Source: Zhengitettix transpicula (taxonomy: Eukaryota > Arthropoda > Insecta > Orthoptera > Tetrigidae). Taken from it: 64,000 nt of DNA. The notes below the pieces were generated by a model. It ran no database searches. It was not told the DNA's origin and was given only the letters and a program-made list of their open reading frames with translations. This document shows positions 48,573 to 59,527 of the stretch, one piece after another. The number at the start of each line of letters is the position of its first letter. The stretch's first letter is position 1. The translations under genes were made by a program, and so were the position numbers. The stretch spans positions 5,578,001-5,642,000 of the forward strand of contig CM073590.1 in assembly GCA_037074705.1 (NCBI GenBank). The letters run 5' to 3'.

Positions 48573-50662
48573 TCCCAGCTAATGGTTTCTCTAATCCTCA
48601 CTTCTAATTTGGCAAACTATATATTGTCAAGATAACTGACATCTGCTCTAGGTGCCAGATGTACTGTATTATTTATAATGTTGCCATGCTTTTAAGTTGA
48701 TGATTATATGGCTCAGATAATTATGGTCGTATAGGCCAAAAGCTCCTAGTTTGAAAAAAATAAATTGTGCATTTAGTTTCGTAGATTTGACTTGGAATGG
48801 CCAGATGGTAGAAATGTAAATATGAAAATACTTTGAAATATGTTCAGCCGTTTCTGAGTTCCTGTCGTTACATAAGTTATATATAAGATATAATGTAACA
48901 GTCCCCTAATAAAAGTTTCGACACAAAACTGTTTATCATTATTGTTGCTTTTAAAAACACGTGTTCATCGTTCCTCATACCACCTACGTTCTCCTCTATA
49001 TGTTGTTTGAGTTACATGTATACGCTTAGAATTATAATGCTTAATTTAGACTGTATGGAAACACCCCAATTAGCCGGTGGACAACACAGCTGTAATTTAC
49101 ATTTGACACTACAATTGAAAAATACTGTTCAATTTAGCCGTGTTATTCATGATAATATTAAGTCTCTTAGCTGAGTCAGAGCTCGTAGATTGGGGCTGTA
49201 TGGATTTATAACATTAAATTAGCAGCTGAGATTATCAGCTACTCTTGAAATTTATGAGCTTCGCGTTTCACCCACTTATTTTAATCCTTCATCCTGAAAC
49301 AAAAAGAAAAATGTGACTTATTGTCGTCCTTAAGCGTCCTTACGCCGAAAATAACGTAACACGAAAGCGACCAATCTACATGCCCAATTATATATTTCAG
49401 ATAAATTAGTAGTTGAAAGAGACATTAAGACTCTCAGATTTATGTAAACACAGAATAAATGTATATAAAATTTGTAAGATAAATTTAAGAATCAGTGTAA
49501 ATACAAAGTGTTTCAAAACGAGAAATTAGAATTATTATTGTAAATAAAGGTAAAAAACCTTAATATACGATTTGTATTTTATTGTCACTCTACTGTACTT
49601 CGAATAAATTATTATGTTACATTTAAAATTAACTTACGCAGCAAATATCCTAATACTTTGTAATAATTGCAAATATGCATAATTATTAATACCGTATTAA
49701 TATGCACGAGACAATTCTGTCGCAAATGCATTTCTCATGCACATGTACAGAAACAACATCGTGGCACATGGCTTGATTGATAACCAAACCACTGACCAAG
49801 ATACAATAACTTTTAATATGCAGGTAAAGATTGCATAAAATAAAATTTTAGCTATATTGTTGGAATATCGTTTCCAACGGGTGTCATAAAAGTATCCAGT
49901 TTACTATGTGCTCTCTAATGGCAATTGAATAAATTCAGGGAACGAATAATAATTTTGAATTACCGTATTTCTCCCTGTCGCTTCCTCTGCCCTCCGTCTG
50001 TCTCTCTGGAATATCCAAAGATTAAATACGGGCATCAATTTCGTACCAAATTCTATCTACATTACAAAGTTTCTGATTAGCACTTCCTTACGAGGATTTC
50101 AAATTATAGACGTCGCGAACAGCTGAACTCTCGAGTGGTTTCCTTCAGGGAAGCAGTCATGGAGGTAATCTGCACAGATTACCCTTGAATTCTCATTTTA
50201 GTAAGTCAATTTATGACACGACATTAAAGTTCTCGATCAAAATTGCTTTACTGTCGTAATATTTTGCTCTAGTGATACAAACATTCTATAATTATTCATC
50301 CTCAGAATGTATGAATTCCCTCTGTATTAAATCAACACTAAATCACACAACATACACAATTTAATTCAAGGAAATACGTTTCACTGTTAAATCTAAAATG
50401 AAAGCATAGATTATTTAACGCTATTGTGTCACAATTATTCCGACGCTCACGACATCAAATATTTATTTTCCGATGTGACGCCACGAACAAGATTTTTATA
50501 TATTACGATTTGACTTAAATTTTTAGTTATAGCTTTCCTTATACCAATATGCGTTCACATTATTTAGATATTTCATCATTTGGAATTTTAATTCTAATTT
50601 TTACATAATTTCGGTCAATATAATTAGTCAATTACTAAATTAAGAACTTAAGTTTTCTATCT
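48573..50662. other. No gene recognised
   Basis: AT-rich. A short segment at 48700-48770 (GTCGTATAGGCCAAAAGCTC) recalls the terminal repeat of the 31643-32703 element but is too short to assign. Nothing else is recognised. Confidence 0.45.
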
Positions 50663-51234
50663 TCTTATAAATAAAATTGACTGCTTCTGTGTATAAGTGC
50701 GTGTTTGTCTGTATGTTGCGCTTAAAAATCCACTCCCGTCGACAAAACATCTCTTCGTTTATAACCGGAAAGAAGCAGTGTCGGAGAAGGACCCAACTAC
50801 CCTCTTAGGGGCGGCGGTGGACGGGGGTGGAAAATTTCAAACACGCTAAAACGGTGTCGAATAAATATTTTTCGGGACAATGAGATGATAGTGTTTCTCC
50901 CGATGTTGTTTGTGTTTTCAACCCATTTATGGATATGAGAAGAGCGCCCTTCGAGGTGGGGATGCAGGGACGTTAATAAAATTAAAGCAAAATCAACCAT
51001 TAGGGTGGAATCCGGAGTTAATGATGTCGCAGAGTTTAATTATGTCGTTCAACGTGCCGGTTAAGTTGTGCTTCTACCCCTATGAATTGTGGTGGAAGGA
51101 GAAAACAATGTATGCTTATTCAGCATAGAAATCTAAATCCGTGAAGCAAATTTGACTAATAGATTAATGTGGAATTAAATACGTTTTCGGGTTTTATAAG
51201 ATAAATACACGGGAAACATCGGGCAGCCAGCTAG
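50663..51234 (+). mobile_element. Helitron-like element, short copy
   Basis: Starts TCTTATAAATAAAATTGACT, then a TGTGTTTGTCTGTATG tract, a GGCGGTGGACGGGGGTGGAA block like the 280-bp units, the module AATCAACCATTAGGGTGGAA with TCCGGAGTTAATGATGTCGC, and ends CGGGCAGCCAGCTAG at 51234. At about 572 bp it contains each module once. The bases next to the ends (T before, C after) are not the expected A and T, so the target site has changed or the ends are slightly off. It is noncoding. Confidence 0.55.
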
Positions 51235-52744
51235 CTACTTAAAAATAACAGTTTTCTTTACAGAAAAACTTTGTATATCCGGTTAGTTTTGGTGCCAACT
51301 AGAGAATAATTAACATGAATACTATACGTTATTTGCCGCAGGATATGGTCCGAAAACATTTTTTCCGGGAGGAAAAATGAACTGAAATTTGTTTGACAAC
51401 TGTGTATGAAAAAAAAGTTATTGATTCCCTAATTTGTTTTATTATCGATAAACAGGAACCAGCCATACTCTTAAACAACTTGAGTTGTGGCAAGTAATAA
51501 TTTCTAGAAGAACAGTTAAAGTAACTGTTAGTCAGAGAGAGTATGTCAGGGGAATAAAGAAGAAACAGCTATTAAGGTAACTAAGGGCTAAGAATAATAA
51601 AAAAATTAAATTCTGTCTTTAGCCAGTAGTGATAGACAATTGTAATTTTTAAAATATTTAAAAAAACTGAAGTAGAGATCTAAAGTTTTAAAAGTATGAG
51701 AAGAGGAAGAACAGTTTTTGTAACTGTACAGTTGTCAGGAATTAGAAAAGTCCGTAAGGACTGCGTCGAGAGCGAGAAATGGACACCCCTCTACGTGCTA
51801 CTCCAGCTGCCAAAGGAAACTGCCCCAAGTACGAAACAATTCCAGGGAAACTAAATTCACTTTCAACAGGGAACTGTATAATAAATGTAAATATTATATT
51901 AAATGAAAACCATAGAAGTTAAGCCTACAATTCCCTTTCAAAAATGTTTTCGAATGTAAAACATTTCTAATTTGTTTATAAATGCTCACAATAGTATTTC
52001 TTGGGGTGTTAATTTATTATAGCCTTACTATATCAAATATATTTACTTTTAATGTCAATGACTAAAGAAATGAAAATTAAAAGTTATACTTATAAAATTA
52101 AAAAACATGTATTCCTTCTTTCAAGGAGAGATTTTATTAACAACTTTAAATTTAGAGACAAATATAAACAAATTTTGTATCAGAAAAATTATGTACTTAT
52201 ATCTTATATGAGAATGCCCAGAATGTGACCTCGGAAATCCTTCCGTCCTCCTCCTGGAAAACTTTATCTTTTAAAAATCACTCCGCTTTTTTTTAAAAAA
52301 AAATCTGTGTACTCTGCTTTTCAAAATCACTTTACTTATTTCCTTTGTAATTATCTTCTTTTACAATTTCGTCGCAGTGACGCTTTTCTACTTTCGCTGA
52401 ATTAAGTACTTTAACATTGACTATTATTTTAACTATATACAATCCCGCTCTACCTCAACAACAATGAATGCGCGAATCTCACATTTACAATATTCACTAG
52501 CGCCTCTACAGTAATAATTTAACGTTGCATTACAGTATATATTACCAACATAATTAAATTTTTATTTCTATGTAATTCCAAAAAATATTTTTAACAACAA
52601 TTATTTATTTCATTTAATATTATTTAATATATCAGATTACACTTTCCCCACTAAACCAACTTCCTTTTTTTTATTAAAAACAGTTTCATAGTTTTCGTGA
52701 ATATAGATTCCTTTCAAATATCTTCCTTTTATAGCCATTATATC
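51235..52744. other. No gene recognised
   Basis: AT-rich. The end of this stretch (52650-52744) may already be PLE endonuclease tail on the minus strand, judged by its position relative to 53128-53216, but the frame is too decayed to be sure. Confidence 0.4.
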
Positions 52745-53127
52745 TAATTTGTAATCATTTAAATAAATTTGTTTAGACAAAAACAGAATTATTTTGAATA
52801 CTACAATTTATATAATAGTGCCAAAAATAAAAGACTAAACGTTGTTTATGTTTACATTAATAAATTCTTTTTTTTACTGATATTTATTTATTAGTTTTTT
52901 CAATGGTTAGAATATGTATTTATATATAATATTTTTATCGGTTTTGTTTTATTTTAAGAAATGTTCTTACTCGTCTGTCATATAACAAAATTTAAACTGA
53001 GTTTCGGGTATTCAAAATTTTGTCTGATTATTATTGTGTGTCCCGAATTTTTCACATGTGTAGATTAACTGATACTAATTTTAGAAGTAGACTTCAAATT
53101 ACTATTATGGAAATAAATTATTTTTTA

Positions 53128-53216
53128 AAGACACATTCCTGTGTGACCAATATATATTTTATTGCAGTCTGAACAATTTATTTCATAAATGACACCACTA
53201 CAATTAATCTTTTTTA
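53128..53216 (-). pseudogene. PLE GIY-YIG endonuclease, N-terminal fragment
   Basis: The minus-strand frame reads IKKINCSGVIYEINCSDCNK, IYIGHTGMCL. VIYEINCSDC-x-x-IYIG is the GIY-YIG signature of Penelope endonucleases with their typical paired cysteines, and YIGHTG stands where relatives have YIGQTKR. Only about 30 codons are recognisable, and downstream sequence is frame-broken. Confidence 0.8.
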
Positions 53217-53504
53217 TAGAGTCCTACATACTATTTATATGTAAGCTATTTTGTTCAATTTTTTTCCCAATATCCACTTAAATAAATCCATTGTCAGGGG
53301 TAAAAGTTTCTAGATAAATTCACTCACACCTTTAATACGTACATTTTTTTCTTATTAACTATATTATTATTACTAGGGATAACATTAAATTCTTCTATAT
53401 AATTATATTTTTGTTTAATTTTACAATTCTAATAATATATATAATATTATAAATTTTTTATAAATAAATAAAGACAATTTTAAGTCGGAAAAAATAATTT
53501 ATTA

Positions 53505-53560
53505 CTGTAAAATTAAACAACGTTTCGTCGCTTATTTGGCGACATAATCAGGTTCAAGTT
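53505..53560 (-). ncRNA. Hammerhead-like PLE terminal motif, minus strand
   Basis: On the minus strand: CTGATTA (53551-53545), one unpaired T, hairpin GTCGC / GCGAC with a CAAATAA loop, GAAAC, then GTTGTTTAATTTTAC. The hairpin and loop are identical to those at 1228-1244 and 54027-54043. CTGATTA departs from CUGANGA by one base. The motif faces the plus-strand copy at 54027-54048 about 480 bp away. Confidence 0.5.
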
Positions 53561-53872
53561 AAAAACTACATTCAGAATAAAACAATTACAATTATTAAAA
53601 TAACATTTGTAAGAAACATTTGACAGACAACAAACAAACAATATAAATTTTGTTGGATTTACAAATTTTTTATAGACAGGGCATATATATTCTGCTAACT
53701 ACCGTGGCCGAAATGTGCAATTACGAACAGTAAAAATTAATTTACATTGTTGGGAGCCGTTTACAATGGACACAATGTACAATTTGAAATTATAAGAATA
53801 TATAATTTAAACATTACAAAATAAATTTTATTCCAATTGTTAATATTATTTTTTATATTAATATCTGTTTCA

Positions 53873-53942
53873 TAGGATCTGATATAGCATTTCATTCGTT
53901 AATCTCGAAAAGTGGTCCGTTTCCTCGTCCAAAATGGTTACT
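53873..53942 (-). pseudogene. PLE endonuclease C-terminal fragment
   Basis: The minus-strand frame reads VTILDEETDHFSRLTNEMLY and ends soon after. It matches the V-ILD-E-x-x-x-x-RL-x-EM block that ends PLE endonucleases (compare AKILDIDTRYNSRLISEMLH at 48.2 kb). The piece lies upstream, on the minus strand, of the N-terminal fragment at 53.2 kb, so the two come from different copies. Confidence 0.7.
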
Positions 53943-54026
53943 TTAGACCAATATAATTTGTGATTATTTAAATAAATATGTTTAGACAAAAACAGAATAA
54001 TTTTGAATACTACTATTTATATAATA

Positions 54027-54075
54027 GTCGCCAAATAAGCGACGAAACGTTGTTTAATTTTACATTAATAAATTA
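54027..54075 (+). ncRNA. PLE terminal hairpin with GAAAC, 5' core lost
   Basis: Hairpin GTCGC / GCGAC and GAAAC (54044-54048) followed by GTTGTTTAATTTTACATTAA are intact, but the CTGATGA block is absent upstream (AATAGTCGCC). It is part of the right-hand direct repeat of the composite PLE. Confidence 0.5.
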
Positions 54076-54243
54076 TTTTTACGACTAAAAATTGTCTGTT
54101 TATTTAATAGTTTTGCAATAGTCAGAATATTTATTTATATATAATTTTTTTATTAGTTTTGTTTTATTTTAAAGACTGTTCTTACTCGTCTGCGAAATAA
54201 CAAAACTTAAACTGAGTTTGGGGTATTACAAATTTTGCCTCAT

Positions 54244-55680
54244 TGTGAAGGTTAAATAGTATTTTTTTAATATTTTGATTATTTCTGTGTGTAAATAAAT
54301 AATTAAAATCCATAATAATGGTAAATTCTTTTGAAATATAAATTAATACAAAAATGAATTGTTACCCATTCATATGACGATCTTCATGCGATGTCCAGAA
54401 GTCGTTTCACGGCGATAAAAAAAGTGCCGTATTTAACATTATTACGAAAATTGATATTTCCTACGTGAGATCACAATCATTTGTAATTAAATCGAACACA
54501 AGATTATATATAATTGTTCCAGTTGTCAAAAATCCCCTTGTAGTTACACTAAATATAAGAAAATAAAAGACAAATTATGTTATTAGTGTCATAGACAGTA
54601 GCCGATCAATGTTATTCCAGGGACCTCCGCAATCCACCGCAGAGGCGTACGGCAAACCGACTCATAAATAAAGTAGCTTAATACCAGGGCAAAAAGTCTT
54701 TCGTATTGGTGATAACAAATTGGAACACTGTGTTTGACCTAATCTGGCTGCATTACGCCGCAGAACAAGGTTTTTTGCTGCTTTTGTTCTGGGATTGAGC
54801 TATCAATTTCACAAGGAACTCCGTCTCCCTCCTGCAACGGCCAAAAATGCCAGGCCACCGCAGCACGTGTAATACAACGCCCTCTTACGCGCAGCCCTAC
54901 AGTAATAAATGCTCCTCTTCGGCAAATTTAAGCCTTATTATGATTCTAAGGTTCCCTCTTTAACATTTTTTTTCTCTCGTTGTAATAAAGTCTGCTCTTA
55001 CTACACTGCAACAGAATATTGCTTGGGGCCGCTCATATATGTGCACGACAAAGGGACTGCTGTCCCGAACCAGTTTTAAACAAGGCTCGGGTATTATTGC
55101 CACGTGATTCACGTTCCTAGAATTAATGAAAAAAATTACCTCAAAAAGTTGATTTACATCGGTATACAAAATTGGAAATATGTCGACTACCCAGCTAACT
55201 CATTAAACACTTGCATTTCGGCCGTGACGAGGAGATTTTCCTCAAACGTTTCCACCCCATAAATATAATTATTTTTCTCGGAAATATGTTTTGTAAAGAA
55301 CGACTGATATGGCAACTACTCAAACTAATCAAACAGTTGTATGATTAATTATTTTAAATAATTTATATACGTCAGTTAACTCACACTTGAACCTGTGAAT
55401 TAAGTTAGGGAATATTAAATTATTATTTTACTCCATTTATTGTCGACAAAAATTGCCTAATTATGATTTTCAATTGCGTTTCAATGTCTACTATGAAAGA
55501 AAAAATAGTGAAGCCTTGGAGAAATAGGAATAAATAAATACCAGGAGTTTCAAAAACATTTCGCCTTTCTGGACTAAGATTAAATTAAAATATAGGAAAT
55601 TTTTACTGTGAAATAGCATTATATTAATTAAATAAGTCTAGGAGATATGCATCAGATAAGGGTGAATGCTGTTTCTGAAT
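54244..55680. other. No gene recognised; GC-richer islet
   Basis: The islet at about 54600-54940 (GCAATCCACCGCAGAGGCGT, GCCAGGCCACCGCAGCACGT) has no long ORF and no match to the repeats in this window, so it is a candidate conserved noncoding element. The remainder is AT-rich. Around 55530-55575 AATAAATACCAGGAGTTTCA may be a decayed minus-strand PLE terminus. Confidence 0.4.
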
Positions 55681-55766
55681 AAGAAAGATAGCCAATTCAG
55701 ACAAAAAAGTGATAATATAAATAGCACATGACCTTTCTGGGATCCTTGTCCCTTTCCTCAGCTGCG
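55681..55766 (-). repeat. PLE terminal segment, minus orientation
   Basis: The reverse complement reads CTGAGGAAAGGGACAAGGAT, CCCAGAAAGGTCATGTGCTA, TTTATATTATCACTTTTTTG, TCTGAATTGGCTATC. It has the helix II hairpin GGGA / TCCC and a CCAGAAA block, but CTGAGGA for CTGAAGA and GGTC for CGTC. It is a solitary decayed terminus of the family at 48.5 kb. Confidence 0.6.
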
Positions 55767-56082
55767 AAGAAGAGCCTGGAGCGACAATGTTCTTTATTCT
55801 TAATTTATTTGTGTCCTATCGAAACATTTTTGTCCTATAATTACGAGATCGATTAATTTAATATCACCCTTTTACTATAGTTTTGTGTACGCAATCCGAT
55901 ATTCCTAATTTCAAATGTGTTGTATCGCACAAAATGTATTATCTATACACTTGGCGTATGTAAACTTCATACTGATTATGCAAATTCTTGACGCTTAAGA
56001 AGAGAAAGTCTCCTTTGAATATTGAACGAGTGAGCAAATAAATGAAAATAAGTTCTACATTAACATATACATATATTTCTTT

Positions 56083-56604
56083 CTATTCTCTAGAAAAACT
56101 TTATTTATATACTTTCTGTAATCCTCACAAACATATGAAAATTAATTTTTGAGAAATGAAAAAATGTCTGCCCTTATTTAACGAAGCACTTTAAGGCGAG
56201 TTTACACCAAATGTTGAGCAACAATAGTTGACAACAAATGTTTGTCAACATTGTTCCCCACAGCCTGTGTTAAATGTTGAAAACATGCAAAAATTGTTGC
56301 ATAAAAATTCTCTAGAATACTTCTAAAATTGGTCATAATTTTAACAATTAGAAAAATAGCGAAATACAAACAAAAAAGTGATAATATAAATACCACACGA
56401 CATTTCGAGGATCCTTGCACCTTTCTTCAGAAGCTAAGAGCGACACAACTACACTCGTCTGTTATGCTTCTGGATTTTGAATTTTGGCAACTTGAAGTGC
56501 TTCGTTAAATAAAGGCAGGCATTTTTTCATTTCTCAAAAAATAATTTTCATATTTTTGTGAGGGTTACAGAAAGCAGATAATTAATGTTTTTTCTGGAGA
56601 ATAG
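56083..56604. repeat. Inverted repeat with arms of about 110 bp
   Basis: The left arm (about 56083-56193) and right arm (about 56493-56604) are reverse complements with scattered differences, including AAGTGCTTCGTTAAATAA, CATTTTTTCATTTCTCAAAA and AATTTTCATA. The 300-bp spacer holds a minus-strand PLE terminal segment (56330-56430) and the left end of a MITE-like element. A noncoding foldback. Confidence 0.7.
56330..56430 (-). repeat. PLE terminal segment, minus orientation
   Basis: The reverse complement reads TTCTGAAGAAAGGTGCAAGG, ATCCTCGAAATGTCGTGTGG, TATTTATATTATCACTTTTT. CTGAAGA and a GAAA block are present, but helix II is weakened. It pairs head to head with the plus-strand segment at 56695-56815. 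Confidence 0.6.
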
Positions 56605-56694
56605 TAACAAATATATGTGCAGTTGTGTCGCACTAGGCTCATCTTTGCTCTTAAAGTAGACAAAAAACGAAAGCCAAAAGTATAACTGATGAAT

Positions 56695-56815
56695 GCAGTT
56701 GTGTCGCTTCTGAAGGAAGGGACAAGGATCCCAGAAACGTCGTGTGGTATTTATATTATCACTTATTTTGTCTTTATTTGGCTATCTTTCTTATTATTAA
56801 TTTTCAATCACACGT
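56695..56815 (+). repeat. PLE terminal segment with hammerhead-like core
   Basis: CTGAAGG (56710-56716), hairpin GGGA / TCCC, A, GAAAC (56734-56738), then GTCGTGTGGTATTTATATTA, TCACTTATTTTGTC, GGCTATCTTTCTTATTATTA. One core base is changed (CUGAAGG). It is the second member of the inverted pair with 56330-56430. Confidence 0.6.
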
Positions 56816-56895
56816 AATTTTTTCATTTTTTCATATTTTAATTTCGTGGTCAACATTTGTTGGTAGCACTGCCAACTTCGGTGTAAACGCGGCTT

Positions 56896-58329
56896 CAATA
56901 GTTGATAATATGTCGTGAAATAAGTACATAATAAACACTGATCTTCAATTCTTTTCTCTACTTGTTTTATGGAAATAATTCGAAGTAATATCAATACTTA
57001 TTATTAAATAAATATTTTATTATTCGGTAAGAAAAAAGTTTCTACGTTTCCTCAAATAAATATTTTATCCCAGAGCATTTTTTCAAATCAATATCTGTTT
57101 TTCAATAATTTTTAATATCTTTATGCGACTGAGTATTATAAAAACATTTACAAATTTAATATTGCAATAATGTATCATATCAATATGCTCCTGACCTTAG
57201 TAAACCCTTAAGTATATTTTATTGTATCGTTAACTGAATAAAAATATAGAGTAAGCTAATTTTATTTCTTTTCTTTTAAATTTTTTCGATTTTGAAAGAA
57301 CTGAACATATAGACCTGACGGAAGTTTTAATAAAGACTACGTAACCCAGATTATATTTCGATGAATTATGATTATCCTTTATTCTCCTCTTGGCATCGTA
57401 AATCAGAACTGGCGTGAAGATTCGCCATGACGGAGCTGCGTCCCCGAAAAGCACGGGCTGGAGGTCAGGACGATAAATCAACTGGCTGTGGCAGCCATCG
57501 AACCCGCCACGCGATCCAGGCAAAAATACAACACTAATTAAGCAAATCAAAGTTACAATCCGCAGCCTCGGACCACTTTCATTGTTTCTTTCGCTTTTAT
57601 ACTTAAAAGAAGAAGCAAGTAACTTCGACGGTACCATTCGATCTTTGTTAACAAACTCGGATCGGGGAAGAGGTTTCCTGCAAAAAGTAATTTGTTCGGT
57701 ATAATGCTTTCAGACAGTTGGCTAGCAATGCGCAGCCAGTTCATTTGGCCTTTAGTTTGAACCAGTTTATTTCTGCAACGAACGCCGACTCGAAGTATAT
57801 GTGACTTAATCACGAGTGCTGCTTTCAAGAACTAACGGAGTCGTTGGTGTTTAAAAGTTGCTGACGTGAATGTGTCTAATGCACGCGAGAGAAATCAGTA
57901 TCAATGCGGGTATTCGATATCATTCTAGCAGGAAGCACTATACAACGTTACAGAAAATATACTATAGCTATTTAAAGGAGTTAAAGAAACCCGTTGAATT
58001 ATAACTTTACTAACATGTGACAATTTACTATGTTATCTTTCTTGATTTCTCCACCTTTACCTAGTTATAGGAACTCTCTTCAAAATTTTTAATTTCTTAT
58101 CTAAATCAGCCTGTTGAAGACAGGAACAGTATTATTCCAGCATGTTATTTTTATTTTAGTCGGCGTCAACGTATTTTTACTTTTTCATTCATGATTATTT
58201 CTTCAGAAGTCTTTATTAACAATGTTTTATTTAAAACACAATCAATTAATAATTATTTTTTATAATTTACAGCCAATTATTAATTGTTTTGTTCATATGT
58301 TTGGAAAATTACGTATTACATATAACTCA
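56896..58329. other. No gene recognised; GC-richer islet
   Basis: Minus ORFs at 57230-57637 (135 codons) and 57553-57828 overlap in a GC-richer stretch (57390-57840). Neither has a motif I recognise, although the longer one is among the longest frames in the window. It could be an unknown exon or a conserved noncoding stretch. Confidence 0.35.
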
Positions 58330-59085
58330 AAACTTATTAATTCCCAAAATAGGAAGGACCTGAGGTGCCTATATGCAGATGGCACTGCGTTACTTGCAGC
58401 AGAGAAAGACCAAAGTTTGTCAACTAGAAGACTACAAGCAGACAGCATTGCAATAGTTGACTGGTATGAACAATGGAAGATAAAACTAAACTAGCAGAAA
58501 TCTATCCATATCATCTTATCGTCTTTACCAACACGAGACCCACCGTCTTCAGATACAAGTGGAACTACTGAGACTTATGAAAACAACACCAAATACTAAG
58601 GGATTTATAGACACCAATCTTGGGTGGAAATAGCATGCAAAAAAGGCGATAGTAAGCATAAAATATAGATCATACTGTTGACTAATTTGAAGACACTTTA
58701 AACTTTCAATCTCCAACAAAATATTGATTTACAAACAAATATTGAAACCGATGTGGCTGTTCCTGTGCATAAACATTAAGTGTTATGAAACATAGTAAAT
58801 TGCCTTCTGGTGTATAAGAAATACATATCTCCATATGGATCTCAGGAAGAAATAAAAGTATATACTGAGAACCATAAAGCTAGGCTTCACGTTCATCTCG
58901 ACGATCAGCACAGGGTCAGAAGATTGAAAAGAGGAAACCAAGATGTTCTTGTGCAATTTGCAGTGTATAAATACAGAGCACATTACGTAAGTACACCAGC
59001 AAAATCTAGAAGACAGCATTGGATAGGATCAAGTCGACAAGTATATTGTTTCAAATTTTTAAGAACAAAATTATTTAATCTTTGA
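58330..59085 (+). pseudogene. Decayed non-LTR reverse transcriptase, 3' part
   Basis: An open frame (58222-58494) ends LRCLYADGTALLAAEKDQ, LQADSIAIVDWYEQWKIKLN, the YADD-containing motif and the following block of Jockey-type reverse transcriptases. The second catalytic aspartate of YADD is glycine here (YADG), which is normally inactivating. After stops and frameshifts, ISNKILIYKQILKPMW (58715-58755) matches the N-LLIYK-x-x-x-KP-W block downstream of the RT. The frame 58810-59085 with EEIKVYTENHKARLHVHLDD resembles the C-terminal EI-x-x-Y-x-x-H-x-x-RL-x-x-H tail. Plus strand, 5'-truncated, dead. A different element from the one at 45.6 kb. Confidence 0.82.
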
Positions 59086-59527
59086 AGACTAGCTTGAATT
59101 TCATGCACATTGAAGTTATTATTAAAAAATTCTTAGTCAGCACTGCCATTAAAAAGACAAGTAAATTCAGCGGATTTAAATTTAGGTTATAACTTGTTGA
59201 AATGTAAAAATTACAATTTAAGATATAGTGAAAAGTTATTTGAACCTTCAGTAGAGAGCCCTTTCATCCGTTTTCCTGTAAAACGAACAGTAGAATGTAG
59301 AGAATTTAGTAATTAATGTATTTAAGCGTTCCGACAGAGCTGTGATCTACTTTTCCTTGAAGATAAACAGATGCTTCATTGTTACTAAACGTTGGAGTAC
59401 TATACTACACCTTACTTTTCTTCCTCTGTAAATAATTTCTTCCCGTTAGCTCAAGCCGACTTCGGTTTTCCACTTATTTTCCTGTTTATTTACTTTCTGC
59501 TGCATTTTTCGTTGATTTTATACTGTA
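59086..59527. other. No gene recognised
   Basis: AT-rich at first, then mixed composition. Probably 3' untranslated remnant of the preceding retrotransposon followed by host DNA. Confidence 0.4.

Larger units (their letters stand above)
52745..54243 (-). mobile_element. Composite Penelope-like element with direct repeats
   Basis: Two direct repeats of about 290 bp (52745-53036 and 53953-54243) share TTTAGACAAAAACAGAAT, ATTTTGAATACTAC, AACGTTGTTTA, TACATTAATAAATT and CTTACTCGTCTG. Between them on the minus strand are GIY-YIG endonuclease pieces (53128-53216 and 53873-53942) and a further terminal motif in inverted orientation (53505-53560). Direct pLTRs with an inverted partial copy are known in PLEs. 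The order suggests at least two truncated copies joined or nested. The right-hand repeat keeps a clean helix II and GAAAC (54027-54048), and the left one is decayed (ACTAAACG). Confidence 0.75.
56193..56895. mobile_element. MITE-like element with GTTTACACC termini
   Basis: AAGGCGAGTTTACACC (56193-56208) and the reverse complement of the right end, AAGCCGCGTTTACACC (56895-56880), match at 14 of 16 positions. Inside the ends AACAAATGTTTGTCAACA and GTCAACATTTGTTGG are also related in inverted sense. Ends of this sort occur in hAT and PIF/Harbinger MITEs. No clear target duplication is visible. PLE termini and the foldback arm lie between the ends, so the region is a nest of insertions. Confidence 0.45.

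Noticed and set aside
57230..57637. 135-codon minus-strand ORF as a gene
   Set aside because: No motif I recognise, and it overlaps a second ORF in another frame. Without homology or transcripts I cannot support it.
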